Origin: Ruminococcus sp. UBA7014
GTDB lineage: Bacteria > Bacillota > Clostridia > Oscillospirales > Ruminococcaceae
Reading direction: 5' to 3'
Length of the DNA: 13,836 nt
Assembly (NCBI GenBank): GCA_002449575.1
Contig: DJXC01000194.1
Location: 1-13,836, forward strand
A program made the translations under genes and the position numbers. Below, piece after piece: positions 8,001-13,600 of this stretch. Each line of letters opens with the position of its first letter. The first letter of the stretch is position 1. The notes under the pieces were generated by a model. The model ran no database searches. It was not told where the DNA came from and saw only the letters and a list, made by a program, of their open reading frames with translations.

Positions 8001-8304
8001 AGATACTACAAAAGTACAGTTCAATTATTATACAAATGCACAGGGAAATCATGAATATATGTATGATTTAGGCTTTGATGCTTCTGAAGGTTTCCATACT
8101 TACGGCTTTGACTGGCAGCCTGACCATATTGCATGGTTCGTGGATGGCAAGGAAGTTTACAGAGCAACTGATAATATTCCTTCCACACCCGGCAAAATTA
8201 TGATGAATACATGGCCTGGCACTGGTGTAAACGACTGGCTGAATCCCTTCAATGGCAATACACCTCTTTCCGCTCATTATCAGTGGGTAACTTATAACAA
8301 GTAA
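5020..8304 (+). CDS. Secreted bifunctional CBM4-GH9-dockerin-GH16 beta-glucanase
   Basis: A 1094-residue modular enzyme. In order: signal peptide (1-33, KKTFRKR then a hydrophobic core, cleavage after VSA); CBM4/9-like module (about 36-186, ISNGTFESGTSGW to YLDNVTLEL); Ig-like CelD_N module (about 198-288, IMTNQVGYKAD); GH9 inverting endoglucanase (about 291-722) with SGGWHDAGDYGRY (Asp343, Asp346), PHHRPS (651-655) and STNEITIYWNSPL (acid Glu703); Pro/Gln/Thr/Glu linker; type I dockerin (about 776-840) with two calcium loops, DVNLDGKIDILD and ADVDASGKPDSAD; second linker; GH16 (about 880-1094) with DEIDIEVLGKD (Glu986, Asp988, Glu990). The GH16 part closely matches bacterial lichenases (beta-1,3-1,4-glucanase), including SSFFTYTGP and STPGKIMMN. 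All catalytic residues are present in both domains. It should degrade cellulose-type and mixed-linkage glucans outside the cell, docked to a cohesin. ATG 5020 has SD GAGAGGGG nine bases upstream. An internal rather than terminal dockerin is its oddity. Confidence 0.95.
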   Translation: MNKKTFRKRAAVFAVCAAMMTSALPMTQVNVSAAGALISNGTFESGTSGWGMYKESGGSAVLSSENGKLAFKVSSTGQKTYSVQMYYDIIPLYQNGVYKLTYDISCTTNRFVEGMIQQNGGTYQAYVWDGLDISPTPQKVEHVFTMEAETDIMSKLVFNCGLQEKDGGALPEHTIYLDNVTLELIDDSKVDKNAGKPYAPSIMTNQVGYKADSKKTAVFRNVNNQTKFSVINASTKQAVYSGELSAPVNNSLAQETNRTGDFSQVTAPGTYYIQCDGLDNSYEFTIEQNPYTNLLTDSVKMLYLQRCGTTVTDADFGHGACHNTQATVYGTNDKIDVSGGWHDAGDYGRYVVPGAKAVADLLYAYLANPSMYTDNTGIPESGNGKADILDEAKFELDWMFKMQAANGGVYHKVTCENFPGYVAPEKETDPLIVTPVTTTSTADFAGAMALAAEVYASYDSAYAAKCLDAAKKAWAFLEQNPNLIFQNPQDITTGEYGDKSDRDERYWAAAQLYRTTGDSKYLTAMESMSTQTGMDWALVGDYGNIAILTMADADKNSKAYQNAKSAVLKQADKFVQNSQASPYGVALTKFDWGSNMTVANAGVILGLANQLTGEQKYLDAAEAQLNYLLGTNPMATSFFTGYGTVSPENPHHRPSMAAGKAMKGMLVGGVNSNLEDSAAKAYCADSAPALCYVDNSESYSTNEITIYWNSPLTYLLTITDDGADVITDVPQVPEQPTEAPQQPTEEPQQPTEEPQQPTEEQQQPTEEQQIPSGTKYGDVNLDGKIDILDVVTLNRAILSKETLNDRQRINADVDASGKPDSADSLNIMKYIVGLLKSFPAEGSQPAQPATEPVQPTEPATEAQTSEPQQTASGIKDFGTAMNPNATMISDFRSGAGDFFASDGWTNGSCFDCWWHASNTSLDNNMLTLTIDQDKGDHHMYSGAEYRTNNFYSYGYYETSMQAIKNDGVVSSFFTYTGPSDNNPWDEIDIEVLGKDTTKVQFNYYTNAQGNHEYMYDLGFDASEGFHTYGFDWQPDHIAWFVDGKEVYRATDNIPSTPGKIMMNTWPGTGVNDWLNPFNGNTPLSAHYQWVTYNK
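7237..7320 (+). repeat. Four tandem 21-nt linker repeats
   Basis: Four in-frame copies of a 21-base unit encode PQQPTEE (the last begins Q instead of P), preceded by a degenerate copy at 7219-7236. They form the flexible linker between GH9 and the dockerin. Copies differ by only one or two bases, so the number is likely to vary between strains by slippage. Confidence 0.9.
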
Positions 8305-8331
8305 TCTTTTCAGGTAAATTTGCCTTCATGA

Positions 8332-8365
8332 AAAATGCAGAGACTTGTCACAGTCTCTGCATTTT
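8332..8365. terminator. Bidirectional intrinsic terminator between convergent genes
   Basis: AAAATGCAGAGACT (8332-8345) and AGTCTCTGCATTTT (8352-8365) form a perfect 14-bp stem with the loop TGTCAC. T runs flank it on both strands, so it can end the GH9-GH16 transcript and the converging regulator transcript alike. Only 66 nt separate the two stop codons. Confidence 0.93.
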
Positions 8366-8370
8366 GCTGA

Positions 8371-10581
8371 TTAATGATAGTTACGGTAAACACTGGGTGT
8401 CATGCCGGTGAGCTGCCGGAACTGCCGCATAAAATATTTTTCATCCTCATAGCCGCACTGCCATGCAATTTCCGGCAAATTGTCGGAAGTCGTCAGCAGC
8501 AGATATTTCGCATGAGCTATCCGGCTTTGAATTAAGTCCTGATGAAAGCTGACCCCAAATAAATCTTTATATGCCGCCCGGAAATAGCCATAGCTTAAAT
8601 GAAACTCCAGACAGGTTTTCTGTGCGTTCCATTCTTTATGCGGATTCTGATACATGGCATTTCTCATGTTTAGATATGCCTGATAATTGGCATGACTTCT
8701 CCTGTCAGAAAGAAGACTGATACGTTCCTGCAATTGTTTCTGTAAATTGTTTATCTGCAATTCAATATTGCTTTTCTGAGCGGAGTATCTTCCGGAAACA
8801 GTCAGCAGGGTATCTATGCCGCAAAGTTCGCTATATAGGGGAGAATTCAGAAATAATACACTGATTTTATCTTTCATAATTGTTTCGTACTGTTCCGGAT
8901 AGTCTCCGGTCACACCAAAAATATACAGTCCGGCGGAAAGTTTTCCGCAGAATTCTTTTTTTCCGGAAACAAGTTTTTTCAGGCATTCTGCATTTTCGAC
9001 TTCCAGACGTACATCTGCACTTTTCCGGTCGATACTGGCATGTTCTGAAAACAAGCCGGAACGTATCAGAAACAGAATAACGGCTTCTTCTGGCTTTGCC
9101 TGTTTCTGAGCCAGTGTAATTTCATTCAGGAATCCGGCATGGTTATACAGCCCGGTTACAGTGTCATGATATTCTGAAAGATTCTGACATTGCAGAAGTT
9201 CGTGAATATCATTTTTCATGCGCAGCCCTTCCAGCGCATTGGCAGCAATTTTCAGCCAGTCTTTAAAAACAGAATCATAGACATCCGGCTTGTCATACTG
9301 GAGGATAAAATAGCCCAGTTCCCGTCCGGCAAAGAATATCGGGCAGAAATACAAAATTTCATCACTGAGGTGTTCTTCCGGTGTTCCGGGAAACATTTGT
9401 TTCCGGATATAGGATTTCGGTTCTTCGGAAAATTTTCCCGGTCTTGCCACGGTATAGCAAAGCATGACTTCTTCATCGGTATCCATATTTGCAGTACTCC
9501 GGAAATCACGACTGCACCAGTTTTCATACAGGCATAGATACATAGCATGGACATCACGAACCAGATAGATAAATTCCTGTAATGTGTGAATATAATCCTG
9601 TACAGACCGAGCAATCGTGAGCTGCTGTTCAAAATTGCCCTCAAAGTTCAGATTGACATAATATTGTTCACGACGGATTTTCTGTAGTTCTTCATTAAGC
9701 TGTTTATGATTCACACCACAGGAACAAGTATTTCCGTAGATAAGGCTTCCTGTCAGAGAAATTGGTTCTGTCTTTTTTCCGGTCAGCATTTCATACAGCC
9801 GGCTGACTGCCATACAGCCGACTGCTTTTCTGTTTCTTTGATAAGTTGTCAGTACAGGGGAATGATAGAACCGTTCACCTACATATTCATATCCGATAAT
9901 TGTCACATCTTCTGGCACACGGATGCCATGTTCCAAAAATTTGTCACATAATCCATATGCCATATAGTCATTTGCACAGATAATTGCTTCCGGAAGTCGG
10001 CGTACTCCGGAGATATATTCCATTGCTAGCTTTTCACCGGAATTCATCCAGTAATCTCCATAAATCACATGGCTGTCATTCAGAGAAAGCCCGTAAGTTT
10101 CCAGTATATTTCTGACTCCCTGTACTCTCAGCCGGGACGTTTCCAGTCCTTCAAAACCTGTGAGCATATCGAATTCTGTAAAATGATGTACAGTCAGCAG
10201 ATGCCTGATAATTTCTTCAAAATCTTTTTCCACATTGTTGTCAATGCAGTTCATGCCGGGCAGTTCCGCACCGGTGACAATAACAGGTACAGTCCGGCAA
10301 AGTATTTTCTGATAGATATACTGCTGCAAATCCGGATTCAGAATAGATTCTGCCGTCAGAATCAAGCCGTCAATACGTTCTGAAACAATCAGGTCATAGA
10401 TTTTATTTTCTACTTCTGTTCCGGCGTAGTAGTCTTTAAAATTATAAATATTGGAAAATATTGCTGTGGAAATATGCAGTTTCCTTGCCTGTGCCAGAAT
10501 GCCTTCCAGAAGCTGCCTCTGTTCAGACTGGGAAGCTTTGGCTGTAATGACACCAATCCGGAGAGTTTTTTCTTCTTCCAT
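8371..10581 (-). CDS. Hybrid regulator: LacI-type sensor, degenerate GGDEF, AraC HTH
   Basis: A 736-residue cytoplasmic regulator. Residues 8-290 form a periplasmic-binding-protein-like (LacI/GalR) effector domain: RIGVITAKASQSEQRQLLEG, IDGLILTAES, VPVIVTGAELPG, ICANDYMAYGLCDKF, PEDVTIIGYE. It lacks the N-terminal LacI HTH. A middle region (about 310-450) may be GAF-like. Residues 471-600 begin with YHDTVTGLYNHAGFLNEI, the usual opening of a GGDEF domain, but the GGDEF signature is absent (KLSAGLYIFG stands in the matching place), so cyclase activity is not expected. A short coiled coil (601-625) leads to the AraC HTH (about 635-735, ending RQLTGMTPSVYRNY). It probably binds a sugar and controls glucan genes. 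ATG 10581 has an SD-like GAAAGGCGG upstream. It faces the GH9-GH16 gene tail to tail, so the link is by location only. Confidence 0.9.
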   Translation of the reverse strand: MEEEKTLRIGVITAKASQSEQRQLLEGILAQARKLHISTAIFSNIYNFKDYYAGTEVENKIYDLIVSERIDGLILTAESILNPDLQQYIYQKILCRTVPVIVTGAELPGMNCIDNNVEKDFEEIIRHLLTVHHFTEFDMLTGFEGLETSRLRVQGVRNILETYGLSLNDSHVIYGDYWMNSGEKLAMEYISGVRRLPEAIICANDYMAYGLCDKFLEHGIRVPEDVTIIGYEYVGERFYHSPVLTTYQRNRKAVGCMAVSRLYEMLTGKKTEPISLTGSLIYGNTCSCGVNHKQLNEELQKIRREQYYVNLNFEGNFEQQLTIARSVQDYIHTLQEFIYLVRDVHAMYLCLYENWCSRDFRSTANMDTDEEVMLCYTVARPGKFSEEPKSYIRKQMFPGTPEEHLSDEILYFCPIFFAGRELGYFILQYDKPDVYDSVFKDWLKIAANALEGLRMKNDIHELLQCQNLSEYHDTVTGLYNHAGFLNEITLAQKQAKPEEAVILFLIRSGLFSEHASIDRKSADVRLEVENAECLKKLVSGKKEFCGKLSAGLYIFGVTGDYPEQYETIMKDKISVLFLNSPLYSELCGIDTLLTVSGRYSAQKSNIELQINNLQKQLQERISLLSDRRSHANYQAYLNMRNAMYQNPHKEWNAQKTCLEFHLSYGYFRAAYKDLFGVSFHQDLIQSRIAHAKYLLLTTSDNLPEIAWQCGYEDEKYFMRQFRQLTGMTPSVYRNYH

Positions 10582-10617
10582 AAATTCGCCGCCTTTCCTG
10601 AAATTGCCCCTATTGTT

Positions 10618-10646
10618 ATCATAGCATATTTTTCATAAAAAATCAA
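10618..10646 (-). promoter_or_regulatory. Promoter of the hybrid regulator gene
   Basis: On the minus strand, TTGATT (10646-10641), 17-nt spacer, TATGAT (10623-10618), with TGC before the -10. The predicted start is near 10611, giving a leader of about 30 nt. The shared 13-base element of the glucanase promoters is not present here. Confidence 0.75.
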
Positions 10647-10688
10647 GAGAAAATCTTCATTTTATCCACCAAATCTGCATATTTTCAG

Positions 10689-10717
10689 TTGTGAAATCTG
10701 AACAAATCATGTATAAT
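10689..10717 (+). promoter_or_regulatory. Promoter of an apparently non-coding transcript
   Basis: TTGTGA (10689-10694), 17-nt spacer, exact TATAAT (10712-10717). No gene with an SD follows before the strong terminator ending near 10933. Unlike the other promoters here, it has TG directly against the -10 rather than one base before. Confidence 0.55.
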
Positions 10718-10723
10718 TTATGA

Positions 10724-10930
10724 AGAAAACGATTAATTCTGTAATCAGATGCTTTATGCAGAGTCTATCTCGATAAAATCTTCTTTTCCATGGCGGAGCA
10801 GAAAATTAAATTCTCTTTCATAGTTTCATGTAATTCCTTAATAGTATTTTTTCAGAATATTTCTTGATGTTTGTAAAGTATCCCGGCTGTGAGGCATCTG
10901 ACACAGCAAATGGATACTTTTCTTTTTTAT
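10724..10930 (+). ncRNA. Candidate small RNA of about 205 nt
   Basis: The stretch 10650-11025 has no convincing gene. It holds a promoter (-10 at 10712-10717) and a stable terminator hairpin (10875-10930), and the next gene has its own promoter after that hairpin. This defines a separate transcription unit. Inside, GAAGA (10722-10726) can pair with TCTTC (near 10779-10783), enclosing smaller helices such as GATTA/TAATC. The only reading frames with ATG are 18 and 25 codons and lack an SD. It shows no hallmark of tmRNA, RNase P, SRP or 6S RNA. Ends are predicted, not observed. It could instead be the remains of a decayed gene. Confidence 0.4.
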
Positions 10931-10933
10931 TTC
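10875..10933 (+). terminator. Strong intrinsic terminator with two-part stem
   Basis: AAAGTATCC (10875-10883) pairs with GGATACTTT (10912-10920). Inside it GCTGTG (10886-10891) pairs with CACAGC (10902-10907). The tail TTCTTTTTTATTT follows. No coding gene on this strand lies upstream within the intergenic region, so it must end the candidate small RNA or another unseen transcript. Confidence 0.8.
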
Positions 10934-10941
10934 TGAGACTA

Positions 10942-10971
10942 TTGACAATTCTTATGATTTCATGCTATAAT
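10942..10971 (+). promoter_or_regulatory. Promoter of the DUF4317-SUKH-DUF2262 operon
   Basis: TTGACA (10942-10947), 18-nt spacer, TATAAT (10966-10971) with TGC before it. The start is predicted near 10978, leaving a leader of about 48 nt with SD AGGAG (11011-11015). Confidence 0.85.
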
Positions 10972-11025
10972 AACAGAATCAGGGAATTGTTTTCTCAAAT
11001 TTTTATGATTAGGAGATTTTTGCTT

Positions 11026-12156
11026 ATGAACAAAAAAGATTTGGCTGAACTTAAAAAACATTTTCAGTCTGCTGATGACCTGATGGTCATTCAGAAAGTA
11101 TTTACCTGTTTTATTGATTCCGAAAAAACCAGAAAATGCCAGAATGTCCGTACGTTTGCGGAAATTCCGGACGAAGAAATGTCCGTGCTTTATCAGACAT
11201 TCGCTAAAGTCCTGAAAGGTTCACTCGGTAAAGGTCTTGTCGAATATCCCTTCCCGAATGAAGTCTATGAAGAAGACCAGAGTCAAAATCTGCTCTGGAA
11301 TCTGCTGGAAAAAGGTCTGGATGATGAAGAACAGCTCGAAAAATTCCTTTCCCATATCGAAGCAAATATGATTTATACACTGCCCTATGCGCTGTTTATT
11401 GCACAGTGTACTTATACTGTATTTGAGAAAGACAAGCTCGGCGAGAAAAATAAATATGACAGTCATGAGTATCATTTTCTGCTGTGTGCTGTCTGCCCGG
11501 TAGAAGCCCGTGTGGATGGCTTAATTTACGATGAAGAGGAAAATAATATTATCCGTAAGCTGACGTTTGATAAAGTTGTTGCAGATGCTCCGACAGACGG
11601 CTTCCTGTTTCCGACATTTACCGGCAGAGGTCCTGACGTGAATCATGTTCTGTACTATGCGAAAAAAGCAAAAGAACCGAATACTTCCATTATTGAAGAA
11701 GTCCTTGGCTGTCGGTTTATTCTGTCCGCTGATGAAGAAAAAGAAACATTCCGTGCCGTTCTTGATAAAGCTGTCGGCGAAGAACTGAACCTGAATGTCA
11801 TTGCCGCTGTCAATGAAAAAATTCAGGACTATGCAAAAACATTCGCTAACGAACCCGAACCGCCTGTTGTCAGTGATATTATGGTAAGAGATATTCTGCT
11901 TGAATCCGGTATCAGTCAGGAAAAAGCGGAAGCTGCTCAGCAGCTCTACAAGGAAACCGTTGAAGATAATTATTTCATGGCTTCCAATCTGACTGAAAAT
12001 AAAACAACTTTGAGTTCTTCCGGTGTAACTGTCAGCATCAGCGGCGATGCTACTGACAAAATCACTACACGCATGATTGACGGCAGAAAATTCCTGATGA
12101 TTTCCCTCGATGACCCGGAAGTCACTGTCAACGGCTTTCAGATGAAAATCCAGTGA
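11026..12156 (+). CDS. DUF4317-like protein of unknown function
   Basis: The open frame extends further upstream, but translation should begin at ATG 11026 (MNKKDLAELKKHFQ): it has SD AGGAG ten bases before it, and the upstream extension crosses the promoter and terminator. The 376-residue product resembles the DUF4317 family of Firmicutes, judged by the start MNKKDLAELKKHF, a conserved Cys/Asp segment (TCFIDSEKTRKCQN) and the length. It is acidic and soluble, without signal peptide or membrane segments. The middle (YHFLLCAVCPVEARVDGLIY, TDGFLFPTFTGRGPDVNHVLYY) looks like a folded alpha/beta domain. The C-terminal 60 residues (LSSSGVTVSISGDATDKI) look beta-rich. No catalytic motif is recognised. 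It is the first gene of a three-gene operon: the next start is 11 nt after its stop, and that stop overlaps the next SD. Confidence 0.8.
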   Translation: MNKKDLAELKKHFQSADDLMVIQKVFTCFIDSEKTRKCQNVRTFAEIPDEEMSVLYQTFAKVLKGSLGKGLVEYPFPNEVYEEDQSQNLLWNLLEKGLDDEEQLEKFLSHIEANMIYTLPYALFIAQCTYTVFEKDKLGEKNKYDSHEYHFLLCAVCPVEARVDGLIYDEEENNIIRKLTFDKVVADAPTDGFLFPTFTGRGPDVNHVLYYAKKAKEPNTSIIEEVLGCRFILSADEEKETFRAVLDKAVGEELNLNVIAAVNEKIQDYAKTFANEPEPPVVSDIMVRDILLESGISQEKAEAAQQLYKETVEDNYFMASNLTENKTTLSSSGVTVSISGDATDKITTRMIDGRKFLMISLDDPEVTVNGFQMKIQ

Positions 12157-12167
12157 GGTAATTTATT

Positions 12168-12845
12168 ATGAATGATAATTATCAGAATATCTGTGAACTG
12201 TTTCATCTGGATGTGCCTTCTCCCCTGCCGGATGAGCAGACAGAACAAATCCGGAAACATTTCGGCGCAATTCCAAAAGCTCTTGAATCTTATTACCGTC
12301 TCTGCGGAGGATGTGAAGAAATGAATGCTACACAGGATTTCCTTGTGACTCCTGATGGCAGATATGGTCATTATCAACTGGAAAAATTCAATTGTCCGGA
12401 TTACTGCGTTTTCTATGTTGAAAATCAATGCTGTTCAGAATGGGCGGTTAAAAAATCAGATTTGAATCAGGATAATCCGCCAGTCTATGTAACCCATAAC
12501 GAGAAAGAATGGTTCAAAGTATGTGATACTGTTTCTCAGTTCCTGATTTCACAGGCTTATATGCAGGCGGTATTCTCAAAAGAATATTCCAACGAAGAAT
12601 TCTATGAAATTACAAAAGAACAAGTCCGGCTTCTGGCTGAAAATTTCACTCATGCTGATGCAGATTCTGATTTGTATCTGGGTGTGCAGTTCTTTCAGCC
12701 GTATCCGGATACAGTTATCATGGTATTATATAATACTGAAGAAAATTTCAATTTACTTTATTCTTCGGATTCAGAAGAACATTTTGAAGAAATCGACAGC
12801 ATCATTTCTGAAATACTCGGCTTTGAAACTGATGAGGAGGACTAA
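12168..12845 (+). CDS. SUKH (SMI1/KNR4)-superfamily protein
   Basis: A 225-residue acidic, soluble protein. Residues about 20-62 carry the SUKH-like start: LPDEQTEQIRKHFGAIPKALESYYRLCGG, where an amphipathic helix is followed by I/L-P-x-x-L-x-x-x-Y and a Gly-Gly turn, then strands with the Trp motif CCSEWAVKKSDL and NPPVYVTHNEKEWFKVCDTVSQFL. Many SUKH proteins are immunity proteins against polymorphic or contact-dependent toxins, others are general binding scaffolds. No toxin gene is in the window, so an immunity role is possible but not shown. The second half (about 140-225) is a less clear acidic extension. ATG 12168 overlaps no other gene and has SD GAGGTAA at 12155-12161, overlapping the preceding stop. 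The DUF2262-like gene starts three bases after its stop. Confidence 0.72.
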   Translation: MNDNYQNICELFHLDVPSPLPDEQTEQIRKHFGAIPKALESYYRLCGGCEEMNATQDFLVTPDGRYGHYQLEKFNCPDYCVFYVENQCCSEWAVKKSDLNQDNPPVYVTHNEKEWFKVCDTVSQFLISQAYMQAVFSKEYSNEEFYEITKEQVRLLAENFTHADADSDLYLGVQFFQPYPDTVIMVLYNTEENFNLLYSSDSEEHFEEIDSIISEILGFETDEED

Positions 12846-12848
12846 TTC

Positions 12849-13412
12849 ATGAATCATCTTGAAGAAATCCGGAATTTTCCGGAACGCATCAAAATTGAAA
12901 ATATCACGCCGGATGCTGTTTTCTCTTATACCGGAAAAGCTTTTGTCTGGGGCAAAGAAATAAATATCAACATCTGTTTTGATAACTCGCCTGAGGATGA
13001 GAATCCAGAAACTCTGCCGGAAGAAAGTCTTGTTTTTCTGGAAAAATATCTTGCATGGATAAATCAGCACCATCAGGATGTTTTGCAGACTCTCTTTGAC
13101 GATAATATTCTTGAACTTGCAGAAGACTGGGCATCTTCCGCAGAACCTTACTATGATGAAAACGACGAAGAGGCAGACGAACCGGAATACTATATCATGG
13201 AAGACGGTCAGAAAGTTTTTCTGCCTATCACCGAACAGGCATTCTCTGAAAGTCTGCACTTGACAGCAATTACTTTCAACTGCCCCTATGAAGATGAAGA
13301 AGCTTTCACTGAGATATGGTGCGACTGCTCGCCGGATTATTTCGCTTATCATTCTGTTTTAATTTACCTAAATGCGGGTGGTTCTTTCGAGAACGGAGGC
13401 TTGCAGGGCTAA
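12849..13412 (+). CDS. DUF2262-like acidic protein
   Basis: A 187-residue, very acidic, soluble protein that resembles the DUF2262 family. Landmarks are FVWGKEININICFDN (residues 32-46), FLEKYLAWINQHHQDVLQTL (63-82), ILELAEDW (87-94), YIMEDGQKVFLPITEQAF (115-132) and CSPDYFAYHSVLIYL (160-174), the last being the typical C-terminal block. The function of the family is unknown; members often sit near SUKH and other immunity-like genes in Firmicutes. A stretch of Asp/Glu at 103-113 is probably a loop. ATG 12849 has a perfect SD GAGGAGG (12834-12840) inside the end of the SUKH gene, so the two are translationally close. It is the last gene of its operon; the next terminator on this strand is the one in the pyrC leader. 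Confidence 0.75.
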   Translation: MNHLEEIRNFPERIKIENITPDAVFSYTGKAFVWGKEININICFDNSPEDENPETLPEESLVFLEKYLAWINQHHQDVLQTLFDDNILELAEDWASSAEPYYDENDEEADEPEYYIMEDGQKVFLPITEQAFSESLHLTAITFNCPYEDEEAFTEIWCDCSPDYFAYHSVLIYLNAGGSFENGGLQG

Positions 13413-13438
13413 TTTTTAAAAAATATTTTAAAAAATAC

Positions 13439-13467
13439 TGGACAAATTCTTTCTGATATGCTATAAT
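13439..13467 (+). promoter_or_regulatory. Promoter of pyrC
   Basis: TGGACA (13439-13444), 17-nt spacer, TATAAT (13462-13467), with TGC before the -10. The start is predicted near 13474, giving a leader of about 127 nt before pyrC. Confidence 0.82.
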
Positions 13468-13477
13468 AAAAGAAAAT

Positions 13478-13568
13478 CAATCTGACGGCACAGATTGCGA
13501 ATTTTATTCTAATTATTATAACAGACTCAAAACGCCTCTCTGTCTGCCGACGGACAGGCGTTTTTTTT
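13478..13568 (+). terminator. pyrC leader with attenuator-like terminator
   Basis: The leader holds a first hairpin, CAATCTG (13478-13484) with CAGATTG (13491-13497), then an intrinsic terminator: AAAACGCCT (13529-13537) pairs with AGGCGTTTT (13556-13564), with an inner GTC/GAC pairing and eight T at 13561-13568. The terminator lies between promoter and gene, so pyrC expression would need read-through, as in attenuation. CGGCACAG in the first hairpin (13486-13493) can pair with CTGTCTGCCG of the terminator (13540-13549), leaving a two-base bulge, so an antiterminator fold is possible. The terminator also ends the upstream operon. No PyrR-binding consensus or leader peptide is seen. Confidence 0.6.
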
Positions 13569-13600
13569 GTAAATTTATCCCCATGAAAGGAGTTAAATTC

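Noticed and set aside
6832..8052. 406-codon open frame on the minus strand inside the GH9-GH16 gene
   Set aside because: Its translation is Cys/Arg/Ile-rich and low in complexity (repeated RRLLRFFCRLL from the linker repeats), there is no SD, and the plus-strand gene has full domain support. It is a shadow.
10720..10776. 18-codon peptide MKKTINSVIRCFMQSLSR at the start of the small RNA unit
   Set aside because: The ATG lies at or before the predicted transcript start with no SD, and there is no support beyond an open frame. A leaderless peptide is possible but cannot be argued from this.
10724..10930. Identification of the small RNA candidate as 6S RNA
   Set aside because: 6S RNA has pairing between its two ends and a central bubble. 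Here the 3' end forms its own terminator hairpin and no long end-to-end pairing was found.
10864..11025. N-terminal extension of the DUF4317-like protein
   Set aside because: It runs through the terminator hairpin and the operon promoter, and the family-like start MNKKDLAEL at 11026 has its own SD.
13583..13600. Alternative pyrC start at ATG 13583
   Set aside because: In frame, but the SD lies after it and fits ATG 13601. No SD precedes 13583.
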